From the NCBI RefSeq assembly GCF_009765365.1, contig NZ_VTOM01000001.1, forward strand, positions 372,001 to 436,000: DNA of 64,000 bases. Reading direction: 5' to 3'. Origin of the DNA: Antarcticirhabdus aurantiaca (GTDB lineage Bacteria > Pseudomonadota > Alphaproteobacteria > Rhizobiales > Rhizobiaceae). Below are positions 34,632-43,701 of the stretch, piece by piece (position 1 is the first letter of the stretch; each line of letters starts with the position of its first letter). A model generated the notes under the pieces. It did no database searches and was not told the DNA's origin. It saw only the letters and a list, made by a program, of their open reading frames with translations. Both the position numbers and the translations under genes were made by a program.

Positions 34632-34918
34632 CGGTTCGCTGGACGCGGCCGGCGCTCCAAGACGTCGAGCAGATCCAGGACTTCGTCGCCAAGGATAGCC
34701 CGGTCGCCGCTCGCCGGCTTGCTCAAGCCCTGATTTCGCGCTCGACGGCCATCCTGGCAGATAACCCGTCCGCAGGCCGCGCGGGGCGAGTGGCCGATAC
34801 GCGTGAGCTCGTGGTTTCCGGCACAGCCTTCATCGTCGTTTATCGGCTGCGCCAGAGCGTCGAAATCCTGGCCGTGTTTCACGGTGCGCGCGAATGGCCC
34901 GACGAGTTCTCGGCCTGA
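34628..34918 (+). CDS. ParE/RelE-family toxin
   Basis: 96-aa type II toxin of the RelE/ParE fold: TVRWTRPALQDVEQIQDFVA, ARRLAQALISRSTAILADNP, the GRAGRVADTRELVV strand and the C-terminal FIVVYRLRQSVEILAVFHGA. The ParD-like partner suggests the ParE branch (gyrase poison), but sequence alone cannot separate that from RelE-type mRNA cleavage. The last 40 bases overlap the 3' end of the convergent trmL gene. Confidence 0.85.
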   Translation: MTVRWTRPALQDVEQIQDFVAKDSPVAARRLAQALISRSTAILADNPSAGRAGRVADTRELVVSGTAFIVVYRLRQSVEILAVFHGAREWPDEFSA

Positions 34919-35439
34919 TCCGATGGGTCTAGGTTGGCGGCCGTCCCGCCCCAGCGCACCTGCCGCAGCGCTTCGCCGGCCGCCATGCCGGCGGCGACGG
35001 CGAGGTTGAGCGACCGGCCGCCACCGTCCATGGGGATCAGGAGCCGGGCATCGGCGATGTCGTGGAACGCGTCGGGAACGCCGGCGCTCTCGCGGCCGAA
35101 GAGAAGGGCGTCGCCTTCCTGGAAGCGGAAGTCGGTGTAGCGCGTCGCGCCTTTCGTCGTGAACAGGACGAGGCGGCGGCCTGTGGCGTGGCGCGCCGCT
35201 TCGAAGCTCGCGAAGTCGACGTGGCGGGTCAGCGCGGCCATCTCCGCATAGTCCATGCCCGCGCGCTTCAGCGCCCGGTCGGAAAAGTCGAAGCCGGCCG
35301 GGCCGATCACCTCGACGCCGATATCGAGGCAGGCGCCGAGGCGCAGGATCGTTCCGGTGTTGCCCGCGATGTCCGGCTGGTAGAGGACGAGACCGAGCCG
35401 CGGGGCCTCGCGGGCGGTTCGAATCGGCGCGTGGTTCAT
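34879..35439 (-). CDS. trmL: tRNA (cytidine(34)-2'-O)-methyltransferase
   Basis: SPOUT-class enzyme that methylates the wobble nucleotide of tRNA-Leu isoacceptors, 186 aa. The three SPOUT motifs are present: YQPDIAGNTGTILRLGACLD, LLFGRESAGVPDAFHD and IPMDGGGRSLNLAVAAGMAA. The knot is C-terminal. The last 20 or so residues are an unstructured tail whose coding sequence overlaps the convergent ParE/RelE toxin gene by 40 bases. Confidence 0.92.
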   Translation of the reverse strand: MNHAPIRTAREAPRLGLVLYQPDIAGNTGTILRLGACLDIGVEVIGPAGFDFSDRALKRAGMDYAEMAALTRHVDFASFEAARHATGRRLVLFTTKGATRYTDFRFQEGDALLFGRESAGVPDAFHDIADARLLIPMDGGGRSLNLAVAAGMAAGEALRQVRWGGTAANLDPSDQAENSSGHSRAP

Positions 35440-35669
35440 CGTCGCAACTCTCCGGCGTGACCTTGGGCGAGAGGCTGCCTATATCAGGCCCCTCGGGGGA
35501 TGCCGCCACACGCGAACGGTGTCGATCCTTCGCCCGTCGACCGGCCTTCCGGGCCGGCGCGGACGCGGGCCGCCGGCGCTCCGCCCCTGACCGGCGGGCG
35601 CCCAGCCCGAACTTTCGCGCGTCGCCCGCCGCGACGCATCGGCACGAACGACGCATGGATGGACCTGGC

Positions 35670-37544
35670 ATGTTCTCGCGCTTCGAGAGGATGGTCGACG
35701 CGTTTCCGGACGACGGCGCCCGCACGCCGCCGGCCGGAAGCCTCTTGTCCTTCATCTGGTTCTATTCGCGCCCGGTCTGGCCCTTCCTCCTCGGCATGGC
35801 GGTGTTCACGATCGCCGTGTCGATCATCGAGGTGTCGCTTTTCGCCTTCCTCGGCCAGGTCGTCGACTGGCTGAGCGGCCTCGACCGCGAGACCTTCCTG
35901 CAGAACGAGGGCTGGAAGCTGGTCCTGATGGGCCTGACCATCCTCGTCCTCCTGCCCGGCCTCGTCTTCGCCGAGGGGCTCTTCACCTTCCAGGCGCTGT
36001 CGGGCAACTATCCCATGCGCTTCCGCTGGCAGGTGCATCGCTGGCTGCTCGACCAGTCGCTCGGCTTCTTCCAGGACGAGTTCGCCGGGCGCATCGCGAC
36101 GAAGCTGATGCAGACCGCGCTCGCGGTGCGCGAAGCGGTGATGAAGTCGATCGACGTCCTCCTCTACGTCGCGGTCTATTTCACCGGCGTCATCGTGCTT
36201 GTCGCCAGCGCCGACTGGCGGCTCGCGCTGCCCTTCGCCGGCTGGGCGGCGCTCTACGCGCTCATGCTCTGGTACTTCATCCCTCGCTTGGGGATCGTCG
36301 CCGAGGCGCAGGCCGACGCGCGCGCCGAGATGACAGGCCGCGTCGTCGATGCCTATTCCAACATCCAGACGGTGAAGCTCTTCGCCCACACGCGGCGCGA
36401 GGCCGACTTCGCGAAAGCCAGCATGGGCGGCTTCCTGAAGACGGTCTACAGGCAGATGCGGCTTATCAACCTCTTCTTCTTCTGCCTCTACGCGCTGAAC
36501 TCGCTGCTCCTGTTCGCCGTCGGCGCCCTGTCGATCACGCTCTGGCTGAACACGGCGGTCTCGATCGGCGCGATCGCCGCGGCGCTCGGCCTCGTCCTGC
36601 GCATCAACGGCATGAGCCAGTGGATCATGTGGGAGGTGTCCGCGCTCTTCGAGAACATCGGCACCATCCGCGACGGCATGGCGACCTTCACGCAGGGGCG
36701 CGCCGTCGCCGACAAGCCGGGCGCGCCGGACCTTAAGGTCGAGCGCGGCGGAATCCGCTTCGAGGCCGTCACCTTCCGCTACCGGGCCGATGGACGCCTC
36801 CTGGAGAACTTCAGCCTCGACGTGCGACCGGGCGAGAAGATCGGCCTCGTCGGCCGCTCCGGCGCCGGCAAGTCGACGCTCCTCAACCTCCTCCTGCGCT
36901 TCCACGACGTGGAGAGCGGCCGCATCCTCGTCGACGGACAGGATATTTCACAGGTCACGCAGGAGTCTCTCCGCCGGTCGATCGGCATGGTGACGCAGGA
37001 CACCTCGCTCCTCCACCGCTCGATCCGCGACAACGTGCTCTACGGCCGCCCCGAGGCGAGCGAGACGGAGCTGCTCGCCGCGCTGGAGCGCGCCGAGGCC
37101 TCGAACTTCATCGCCGAGCTGTCCGACGTCGAAGGTCGGCGCGGGCTCGACGCCGAGGTCGGCGAACGCGGCGTGAAGCTCTCCGGCGGGCAGCGCCAGC
37201 GCATCGCCATCGCCCGCGTCATGCTGAAGGACGCGCCGATCCTTCTCCTCGATGAGGCGACGTCGGCGCTCGATTCCGAGGCCGAGGCGGCGATCCAGGA
37301 GAACCTCTATCGGTTGATGGAAGGCAAGACCGTGATCGCCATCGCCCATCGCCTGTCGACGCTCGCCGCCATGGACCGGCTCGTCGTCCTCGACCGCGGC
37401 CGGATCGTGGAGGAGGGGACCCATGCCGATCTCGTCGGTCGCGGCGGCCTTTACGCCGAGCTCTGGCGCCGGCAGGTCGGCGGCTTCATCGACGCGGGCG
37501 AGGACGCCGACACGCAGGCCAAGCGCATGAAGGCGGCGGAGTGA
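35670..37544 (+). CDS. ABC exporter, fused membrane and ATPase domains (first of a pair)
   Basis: MsbA/multidrug-type exporter half, 624 aa. Six transmembrane helices fill about residues 25-330 (for example FLLGMAVFTIAVSIIEVSLF). The ATPase has Walker A GLVGRSGAGKSTLLNLLLRF, signature KLSGGQRQRIAIARVML, Walker B PILLLDEATSALDS and switch His AIAHRLS. All catalytic residues look intact. The start is taken at ATG 35670 (MFSRFERMVDAFPDD), which parallels the N-terminus of the next gene; ATG 35655 is possible. A second exporter gene overlaps the stop (TGATG), so the two probably form a heterodimer. The substrate is unknown. Confidence 0.9.
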   Translation: MFSRFERMVDAFPDDGARTPPAGSLLSFIWFYSRPVWPFLLGMAVFTIAVSIIEVSLFAFLGQVVDWLSGLDRETFLQNEGWKLVLMGLTILVLLPGLVFAEGLFTFQALSGNYPMRFRWQVHRWLLDQSLGFFQDEFAGRIATKLMQTALAVREAVMKSIDVLLYVAVYFTGVIVLVASADWRLALPFAGWAALYALMLWYFIPRLGIVAEAQADARAEMTGRVVDAYSNIQTVKLFAHTRREADFAKASMGGFLKTVYRQMRLINLFFFCLYALNSLLLFAVGALSITLWLNTAVSIGAIAAALGLVLRINGMSQWIMWEVSALFENIGTIRDGMATFTQGRAVADKPGAPDLKVERGGIRFEAVTFRYRADGRLLENFSLDVRPGEKIGLVGRSGAGKSTLLNLLLRFHDVESGRILVDGQDISQVTQESLRRSIGMVTQDTSLLHRSIRDNVLYGRPEASETELLAALERAEASNFIAELSDVEGRRGLDAEVGERGVKLSGGQRQRIAIARVMLKDAPILLLDEATSALDSEAEAAIQENLYRLMEGKTVIAIAHRLSTLAAMDRLVVLDRGRIVEEGTHADLVGRGGLYAELWRRQVGGFIDAGEDADTQAKRMKAAE

Positions 37545-39454
37545 TGCTGGACCGGCTGCTGAGACCCTTCGAGCGCGTTCTCGATCCCTTCGAGGACCGG
37601 ATCGGCGAGGAAGCGCGCGAGCGCGAGCGCCTGACCGGCCACCTCGCGCCGCTGCCGACCACGGCGAACAGCTTCATCTGGTACTTCGCCCGCCAGGCCA
37701 AGTGGCCGCTCCTCGGCGTGCTGGTGATCGGCGGGCTCGCGGCCATGGTCGACGCGGCGATGTTCACCGGGGTCGGCTGGATCGTCGATGCGCTGGAGCA
37801 TTCGACGCCCGAGACCCTTTTCGCCGAGCACGGCGCGCTGCTCTTCGGGCTCGCGGCTCTGACCCTCGTCGGCCGGGCGGTGGTGCTCGTCGCCTCCTCG
37901 ATCCTCGAGGAGCAGGTGATCGCGCCGAGCTTCTACAACCGCATCCGCTGGCAGAGCTACCGCCGGCTGATGGACCAGCCCTACACGTTCTTCCAGAACG
38001 ATTTTGCCGGACGCCTCGCCACGAAGGTCCAGCAGATCGGCCAGGCGACCGGCGACTTCATCATCACGACGCTTCAGACCTTCTGGAGCTTCGTCGCCTT
38101 CGTTCTCCTCACCGTCACCATCCTCGGCGCGATCGACTGGCGCATGGCCGTGGTGCTGGCGTTCTGGACGCTCGGCTACGCCTGGATCGTCTACGCGCTG
38201 CTGCCGCAGATCCGGCAGTACGGGCGCGAGCGGGCCAATGCCAATTCGGTCTGGACGGGGCGGGTCGTTGACTCGTTCACCAACATCCTGTCGGTCAAGC
38301 TGTTCGATGCGACGCGAGCCGAGGATGCCTTCGTGAAGGAGGGCTTCTCGTCCTATGTCGAGGCGGTCTGGCGCGTGTCGCGGGCGCTGACGGGCGTGCG
38401 CGGCGCGACGGCGATCCTCAACGGCATCCTGATCACCGGCGTCGGCGTCGTCGCCGTTCTCGGCTGGCAGGCCGGCACGACGTCTTCCGGCGCCGTCGCG
38501 ACGGCGCTCGGGCTCGTGCTGCGCCTCAACCAGATGAGCGGCTGGATGATGTTCAACATCAACGGCCTCGTACGCAACTACGGCACGATCCAGGACGCGG
38601 TCGCGACGATCTCCGTGCGGCCCGCCCTGATCGACCGGCTGGACGCGACGGATCTCGTCGCCCCGCGCGGCGAGGTGCGCTTCGAGGACGTCACCTTCCA
38701 CTACGGCAAGGGCGCGGGCGTCATCGAGAACCTGTCGCTCCACATCCGTCCCGGCGAGAAGATCGGCCTCGTCGGGCGCTCGGGCGCCGGCAAGACGACG
38801 CTGGTGAACCTGCTGCTCCGCCTCTACGACGTCGAAGGCGGCCGCATCACGATCGACGGCCAGGACATCGCCGCGGTCACGCAGACCTCGCTTCGCTCGG
38901 CCATCGGCGTCGTGACGCAGGACACCTCGCTCCTTCACCGATCGATCCGCGACAACATCCGCTACGGGCGCGAAGACGCCGACGAGGCGGCGATCGAATC
39001 GGCCGCGCGCCGGGCCGACGCGCTGGCCTTCATCGCCGGGCTCAAGGACCCCAAGGACCGCACCGGCTTCGAGGCCCATGTCGGCGAACGCGGCGTTAAG
39101 CTCTCCGGCGGGCAGCGCCAGCGCATCGCCATCGCCCGCGTCCTCCTCAAGGATGCGCCGATCCTCGTTCTCGACGAGGCGACGAGCGCCCTTGATTCGG
39201 AAGTCGAGGCGGCGATCCAGGAAAACCTCCAGGAAATGATGCAGGGCAAGACGGTGATCGCCATCGCGCACCGCCTCTCCACCATCGCCTCGCTCGACCG
39301 GCTGATCGTCTTGGATGCCGGCCGGATCGTGGAGCAGGGGACGCATGCCGAGCTGATCGCCCGGGGCGGACTCTACGCCGACCTGTGGCATCGCCAGTCC
39401 GGCGGATTTATTGGAGCCGGCGACAAAAAGAATCGCGTGGCGGCCGCCGAGTGA
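37544..39454 (+). CDS. ABC exporter, fused membrane and ATPase domains (second of a pair)
   Basis: Paralogue of the preceding exporter, 636 aa, with the same layout: six membrane helices (about 45-340), Walker A GLVGRSGAGKTTLVNLLLRL, signature KLSGGQRQRIAIARVLL, Walker B PILVLDEATSALDS and AIAHRLS. Both ATP sites of a mixed dimer would be canonical. The ATG at 37544 shares its A with the previous TGA stop; a GTG three bases earlier is also in frame. The pair could work as a heterodimer or as two homodimers. No accessory membrane-fusion gene is nearby. Confidence 0.9.
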   Translation: MLDRLLRPFERVLDPFEDRIGEEARERERLTGHLAPLPTTANSFIWYFARQAKWPLLGVLVIGGLAAMVDAAMFTGVGWIVDALEHSTPETLFAEHGALLFGLAALTLVGRAVVLVASSILEEQVIAPSFYNRIRWQSYRRLMDQPYTFFQNDFAGRLATKVQQIGQATGDFIITTLQTFWSFVAFVLLTVTILGAIDWRMAVVLAFWTLGYAWIVYALLPQIRQYGRERANANSVWTGRVVDSFTNILSVKLFDATRAEDAFVKEGFSSYVEAVWRVSRALTGVRGATAILNGILITGVGVVAVLGWQAGTTSSGAVATALGLVLRLNQMSGWMMFNINGLVRNYGTIQDAVATISVRPALIDRLDATDLVAPRGEVRFEDVTFHYGKGAGVIENLSLHIRPGEKIGLVGRSGAGKTTLVNLLLRLYDVEGGRITIDGQDIAAVTQTSLRSAIGVVTQDTSLLHRSIRDNIRYGREDADEAAIESAARRADALAFIAGLKDPKDRTGFEAHVGERGVKLSGGQRQRIAIARVLLKDAPILVLDEATSALDSEVEAAIQENLQEMMQGKTVIAIAHRLSTIASLDRLIVLDAGRIVEQGTHAELIARGGLYADLWHRQSGGFIGAGDKKNRVAAAE

Positions 39455-39685
39455 GGCCAGACCTCGCCGATCTGCAGCGAGGCTTGTGCAAGGCGGCGAC
39501 ACGTTGACCCTTGGAGCGCTTCCAATCTGGACAAGATCGAGGCAGGCAGCTTAATAGCCCCTGCGCCGAGGGGAGGCGTGCGTCATCGCTTGGCCGTGCG
39601 TCCCATCCCTTGTCGCCGCGCTTCGAATCCGCAACAACGATTCCAAACAAAAGCGCGTGTCCGATTTCAAGGAGTGGCCAGCCCC

Positions 39686-40246
39686 GTGAGCGTCAACGAA
39701 TCCGCCGAGCCGACCCGCCGGGACTTCCTCTACATCGCGACCGGCGCGGCGGGCGCCGTCGGTGCGGCAGCCGCGGTCTGGCCCTTCATCGACCAGATGA
39801 ACCCCGACGCGGGCACGCTCGCCCTTGCCCAGGTCGACGTCGACATCTCCCAGGTCGCCGAGGGGCAGTCGATCACCGCCAAGTGGCGCGGCAAGCCGAT
39901 CTTCATCCGCCAGCGCACCGCCGCCGAGATCGAAGAAGCCAAGACCGTCGACCTCGGCGCTCTGAAGGACCCGCTGGCGCGCAACGCCAACCTGCCGGCC
40001 GACGCCCAGGCCACCGACGCCAATCGCGCCGTGGACGGCCGCGAAGCCTGGCTCGTGATGGTGGGCGTCTGCACCCATCTGGGCTGCGTGCCGCTCGGCC
40101 AGTCCGGCGACTTCGACGGCTGGTACTGCCCCTGCCACGGCTCGCACTACGACACGGCCGGCCGCATCCGTCAGGGGCCGGCGCCGGAGAACATGGCGAT
40201 CCCGGCCCTCGAATTCGTCAACGACACCACCGTGCGCATCGGCTGA
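39686..40246 (+). CDS. petA: Rieske iron-sulfur subunit of cytochrome bc1
   Basis: High-potential 2Fe-2S subunit of ubiquinol-cytochrome c reductase, 186 aa. A Tat-type signal anchor ([20 protein letters not shown]) holds it in the inner membrane. The cluster ligands are in CTHLGC and CPCHGS. Start GTG 39686, with AAGGAG upstream; ATG codons further up (39578) lie in non-homologous sequence. First gene of petABC, with 23 bases to petB. A symmetrical element TTGGA-GCGCT-TCCAA at about 39515-39529 lies in the upstream gap. Confidence 0.95.
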   Translation: MSVNESAEPTRRDFLYIATGAAGAVGAAAAVWPFIDQMNPDAGTLALAQVDVDISQVAEGQSITAKWRGKPIFIRQRTAAEIEEAKTVDLGALKDPLARNANLPADAQATDANRAVDGREAWLVMVGVCTHLGCVPLGQSGDFDGWYCPCHGSHYDTAGRIRQGPAPENMAIPALEFVNDTTVRIG

Positions 40247-40269
40247 GGTAAGGGAGCACTCCGAATACT

Positions 40270-41583
40270 ATGGCTGGTCACTCCACCTACGTTCCCTCCA
40301 ACGGCGTGATGCGCTGGCTCGATGCCCGCCTGCCGTTGCCGCGCCTGGTCTACGATTCCTTCGTGGCCTATCCGGTCCCGCGGAACCTCAACTACGCCTA
40401 CACCTTCGGCGGCATCCTGGCGCTGTTCCTGGTGATCCAGATCGCCACCGGCGTCGTGCTCGCCATGCACTACGCCGCCTCGACGGAGCTCGCCTTCCAG
40501 TCGGTCGAGCGCATCATGCGCGACGTCAACTGGGGCTGGCTGCTGCGCTACATGCACGCCAACGGCGCGTCGTTCTTCTTCATCGCCGTCTACTGCCACA
40601 TCTTCCGCAACCTCTACTACGGCTCCTACAAGCAGCCGCGCGAGGTGCTGTGGATCCTCGGCGTAGTCATCTTCCTCCTGATGATGGGCACGGCCTTCAT
40701 GGGCTACGTCCTGCCCTGGGGCCAGATGTCCTTCTGGGGCGCGACGGTGATCACCGGCCTGTTCTCGCCGATCCCGGTGGTCGGCCCGGCGATCCAGACG
40801 CTGCTGCTCGGTGGCTTCGCCGTCGACAACGCGACGCTCAACCGCTTCTTCGCGCTGCACTACCTCCTGCCCTTCATGATCGCGGGCGTGGTTATCCTCC
40901 ACGTCTGGGCACTCCACGTGACGGGCCAGACCAACCCGACGGGCGTCGAGGTCAAGTCGTCGAAGGACACCGTCCCCTTCACCCCGCACGCCACGGTGAA
41001 GGACGGGCTCGCGATGATCGTGTTCCTCGCGGTCTTCGCCTACTTCGTCTTCTACATGCCGAACTTCCTCGGCCACCCGGACAACTACGTCCCGGCGAAC
41101 CCGCTGCAGACGCCCGCCCACATCGTTCCGGAATGGTACTTCCTGCCCTTCTACGCGATGCTGCGCGCCATCACCTTCGACATCGGCCCGATCGATTCCA
41201 AGCTCGGCGGCGTCCTGGTGATGTTCGGCTCGATCATCATCCTGTTCTTCCTGCCCTGGCTCGACACGAGCCGGGTGCGCTCCACCGCCTTCCGCCCGGT
41301 CTACAAGATCTTCTTCTGGATCTTCGTCGCCAACGCGGTGTTCCTCGGCTGGCTCGGATCGAAGCCGGCGGAGGGCATCTACCCGACGCTGTCGCTGATC
41401 GGCGCCATCTACTACTTCGCCCACTTCCTGATCATCCTGCCGGTGCTCGGCCTCGTCGAGACCCCGCGCAAGCTGCCGAACTCGATCTCGGAAGCCGTTC
41501 TCGGGCCGGATCGCGGCATCGGCACGGGAACCGGCAAGGGTGCACCGGCGGCTCCCGCCGCCTCGGCCCCCTCGCAGCACTGA
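40270..41583 (+). CDS. petB: Cytochrome b subunit of cytochrome bc1
   Basis: Central membrane subunit of the bc1 complex, with two b haems and the quinol oxidation and reduction sites, 437 aa and eight membrane helices. Recognisable segments: [60 protein letters not shown] and the PEWY loop ([15 protein letters not shown]). The haem-ligand His pairs fall in helices B and D. The C-terminal tail is Ala/Pro-rich. Middle gene of petABC. Confidence 0.96.
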   Translation: MAGHSTYVPSNGVMRWLDARLPLPRLVYDSFVAYPVPRNLNYAYTFGGILALFLVIQIATGVVLAMHYAASTELAFQSVERIMRDVNWGWLLRYMHANGASFFFIAVYCHIFRNLYYGSYKQPREVLWILGVVIFLLMMGTAFMGYVLPWGQMSFWGATVITGLFSPIPVVGPAIQTLLLGGFAVDNATLNRFFALHYLLPFMIAGVVILHVWALHVTGQTNPTGVEVKSSKDTVPFTPHATVKDGLAMIVFLAVFAYFVFYMPNFLGHPDNYVPANPLQTPAHIVPEWYFLPFYAMLRAITFDIGPIDSKLGGVLVMFGSIIILFFLPWLDTSRVRSTAFRPVYKIFFWIFVANAVFLGWLGSKPAEGIYPTLSLIGAIYYFAHFLIILPVLGLVETPRKLPNSISEAVLGPDRGIGTGTGKGAPAAPAASAPSQH

Positions 41584-41608
41584 CAAGCAGGACTCGGAGT
41601 TGCCTGAC

Positions 41609-42595
41609 ATGAGACACCTGCTTCCCGCCCTCCTGCTCGCGGGTTCGCTGCTGACGACGGGCGCCGCCCTCGCGCAGGAGGCCGGCGCGCCGCCGGCCCC
41701 CGCGCCGGCGGCTCCGGCCAGCGCGCCGGAACAGCCCTCCGCACCCGAGGCCGCGGCCGGCGAGGCCGTCGCCCACGGCGAGCCGATGGCGCCCGGCGCG
41801 ACCGACGAGGCCGCCCACGAACAGGGCGGAACGCCGCACTACCCGCTGATCAAGCCGGCCGAGCTCGACTGGACCTTCGCCGGGCCCTTCGGGCACTACG
41901 ACCTCGGCCAGCTTCAGCGCGGCCTCAAGGTGTACCGGGAGGTCTGCTCGGCCTGCCACTCGATGAACCTCGTTTCCTTCCGGAACCTCGAGGGGCTCGG
42001 CTATTCCGACGAGCAGGTCCGCTCCTTCGCCGCCGAGTTCCAGGTCGAGGACGGCCCGAACGCCTCGGGCGAGATGTTCATGCGGCCGGGCATCCCGTCC
42101 GACCGCTTCCCCTCGCCCTTCCCGAACCCGGAAGCGGCGGCGGCGGCGAACAACGGCGCGCATCCGCCGGACTTCTCGCTTCTCGCCAAGGCGCGCTTCG
42201 CGACCCAGGGTTTCCCGAAGTTCGTTTTCGACATCTTCACCCAATATGCCGAGGGCGGGCCGGACTACATCCACGCCCTTCTCACCGGCTACGGGCAGGA
42301 GCCCCCGGCGCACATCACGATCCAGCCGGGCACCCACTACAACCCGTACTTCATGAACGGTCCCGCGCTCGCCATGGCGCAGCCGATCATGGACGATCAG
42401 GTCGAGTACACCGACGGCACGCCCCAGACCGTCGACCAGTACTCGCGCGACGTCGCCGCCTTCATGATGTGGGCCGCCGAGCCGCACCTGCCGGAGCGCA
42501 AGGCGACGGGCATGGTCGTCATGGTCTTCCTGATCGGCTTCGCGATCATGGTCGGCATCGTCAAGCGCCGCGTCTGGGCCGACACGCCGCACTGA
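41609..42595 (+). CDS. petC: Cytochrome c1 subunit of cytochrome bc1
   Basis: Periplasmic c-type haem subunit passing electrons to soluble cytochrome c, 328 aa. Signal peptide MRHLLPALLLAGSLLTTGAA (cleaved after ALAQ). The haem motif C113-SAC-H117 lies in VCSACHSMNLVSF, and a C-terminal anchor helix is at TGMVVMVFLIGFAIMVGIV. A Pro/Ala/Glu-rich stretch of about 55 residues precedes the haem domain, an extension not present in short c1 proteins. Separate from petB, unlike the fused fbcH of Bradyrhizobium. A bidirectional terminator follows 29 bases after the stop. Confidence 0.95.
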   Translation: MRHLLPALLLAGSLLTTGAALAQEAGAPPAPAPAAPASAPEQPSAPEAAAGEAVAHGEPMAPGATDEAAHEQGGTPHYPLIKPAELDWTFAGPFGHYDLGQLQRGLKVYREVCSACHSMNLVSFRNLEGLGYSDEQVRSFAAEFQVEDGPNASGEMFMRPGIPSDRFPSPFPNPEAAAAANNGAHPPDFSLLAKARFATQGFPKFVFDIFTQYAEGGPDYIHALLTGYGQEPPAHITIQPGTHYNPYFMNGPALAMAQPIMDDQVEYTDGTPQTVDQYSRDVAAFMMWAAEPHLPERKATGMVVMVFLIGFAIMVGIVKRRVWADTPH

Positions 42596-42624
42596 TCGGC
42601 GCGGCCTTCAAAGAACGAGACATG

Positions 42625-42650
42625 AAAAAGGGGCCGAAAGGCCCCTTTTT
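42625..42650. terminator. Bidirectional terminator between petC and the MaoC gene
   Basis: AAAAAGGGGCC-GAAA-GGCCCCTTTTT: an 11-bp perfect stem with a GNRA tetraloop and T-runs on both strands. It ends the petABC transcript and the convergent maoC transcript. Confidence 0.93.
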
Positions 42651-42678
42651 CGCGACCGCCGTCCGGGCGCCGGTGTCG

Positions 42679-43155
42679 TCAGTTTGTCCCGACAAAGGCG
42701 CTGCCCTTGAAGCCGAAGACGTCCTCGCCGCGCTGGTTCGTGGCCGACACGTCGAAGGACACCACGCCCCAGCCGGCACGGGATTCGGACACGCGCTTGC
42801 CCGACACGCGCTGGCGGTAGGTGACGGTGTCGCCGGCATAGACCGGCGTCGGCCAGCGCAGGTCGCGGAAGCCGGGGGAGGGGCCGATCAGCGGCATCGG
42901 ATTGCCCTCGGCCGCGAAGGCGGCGACGCGGCGGCCGAGATATTCGACGTTGAGCCGCATGAAGACGGCCGCCGTGTGCCAGCCGGAGGCGCAGAGACCG
43001 CCGAGCACCGAGCGCGTCGCCGCCGCCTCGTCCAGATGAAAGGGCTGCGGGTCGAACTGCGCGGCGAAGCGCTTGATCGCGTCCGCATCGAAGGTGTGGC
43101 TGCCGAGCTCCTGCTCCTCGCCCTCGACGATCCGATCCCAGAAGCGCCCGCTCAT
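42679..43155 (-). CDS. MaoC-like hot-dog dehydratase (second of tandem pair)
   Basis: 158-aa hot-dog-fold protein of the MaoC / R-specific enoyl-CoA hydratase group. The hydratase active-site block is visible as QFDPQPFHLDEAAATRSVLG (Asp/His dyad). It is a clear paralogue of the gene just upstream, and its start overlaps that gene's stop by four bases. Acts on an acyl-CoA or related thioester; the substrate is unknown. Tandem MaoC genes often form a heteromeric enzyme, which is likely here. Confidence 0.88.
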   Translation of the reverse strand: MSGRFWDRIVEGEEQELGSHTFDADAIKRFAAQFDPQPFHLDEAAATRSVLGGLCASGWHTAAVFMRLNVEYLGRRVAAFAAEGNPMPLIGPSPGFRDLRWPTPVYAGDTVTYRQRVSGKRVSESRAGWGVVSFDVSATNQRGEDVFGFKGSAFVGTN

Positions 43156-43619
43156 GCCGCCTGCTCCGCGGCGGCTTCGCGCGTCAGGAGGATCACCGTG
43201 TATTCGCTGGCGAGCACCGTCTCGCCGCGATCGTTGACGAGGTCAGCCGCGAGCTTGGCGAGGCCGATCGTCGGGCGGCTGGCGGAACGGCGGGAGGACA
43301 GGACGCGGACCGTGCCGCTCAAGGTGTCGCCCGGCCGCACCGGGCGCAGCCATTTGACGAAGTCGATGCCGGGCGAGCCCTGGCTCGTCGAATCGTTGAG
43401 GAAGCCGTCCGCCATCATGCGCATCATCATCGCGCAGGTGTGCCAGCCCGACGCCGAGAGGCCGCCCAGCATGGATTTGGCCGCGGCAGCCTCGTCGAGG
43501 TGGAAGGGCTGCGGATCGAATTCGGAGGCGAAGGCGATCACCTCCTCCTTCGTCACGCGGTATGGCGGCAGGGGAAACGCCACCCCTTCTGTGAAGTCCT
43601 CGAACGCGCGCTTGGCCAT
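43152..43619 (-). CDS. MaoC-like hot-dog dehydratase (first of tandem pair)
   Basis: 155-aa MaoC-type protein with the same core as its neighbour (EFDPQPFHLDEAAAAKSMLG, then SASGWHTCAMMMRMMADGF). The two proteins share long identical stretches around the catalytic loop, so they arose by duplication. The start is ATG 43619; the ATG three bases earlier is equally readable, and GGAG lies just upstream. It follows ychF on the same strand after 82 bases. Confidence 0.88.
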   Translation of the reverse strand: MAKRAFEDFTEGVAFPLPPYRVTKEEVIAFASEFDPQPFHLDEAAAAKSMLGGLSASGWHTCAMMMRMMADGFLNDSTSQGSPGIDFVKWLRPVRPGDTLSGTVRVLSSRRSASRPTIGLAKLAADLVNDRGETVLASEYTVILLTREAAAEQAA

Positions 43620-43701
43620 CATCCGCTCCGGCTGTTTCGCCGGCCAAGATAGCGCCGGCGCCCCCGCCGGCAAAAGGGCGACGACGGACCGAGGTGGGTC
43701 C

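Noticed and set aside
35457-35669. N-terminal extension of the first ABC exporter back to 35457
   Set aside because: The added residues are low-complexity Arg/Pro/Ala with no family similarity, and the paralogue next door starts at the equivalent of 35670.
39515-39529. TTGGA-GCGCT-TCCAA as an operator for petABC
   Set aside because: Arms are only five bases long and the distance to the start is large; not enough to call a site.
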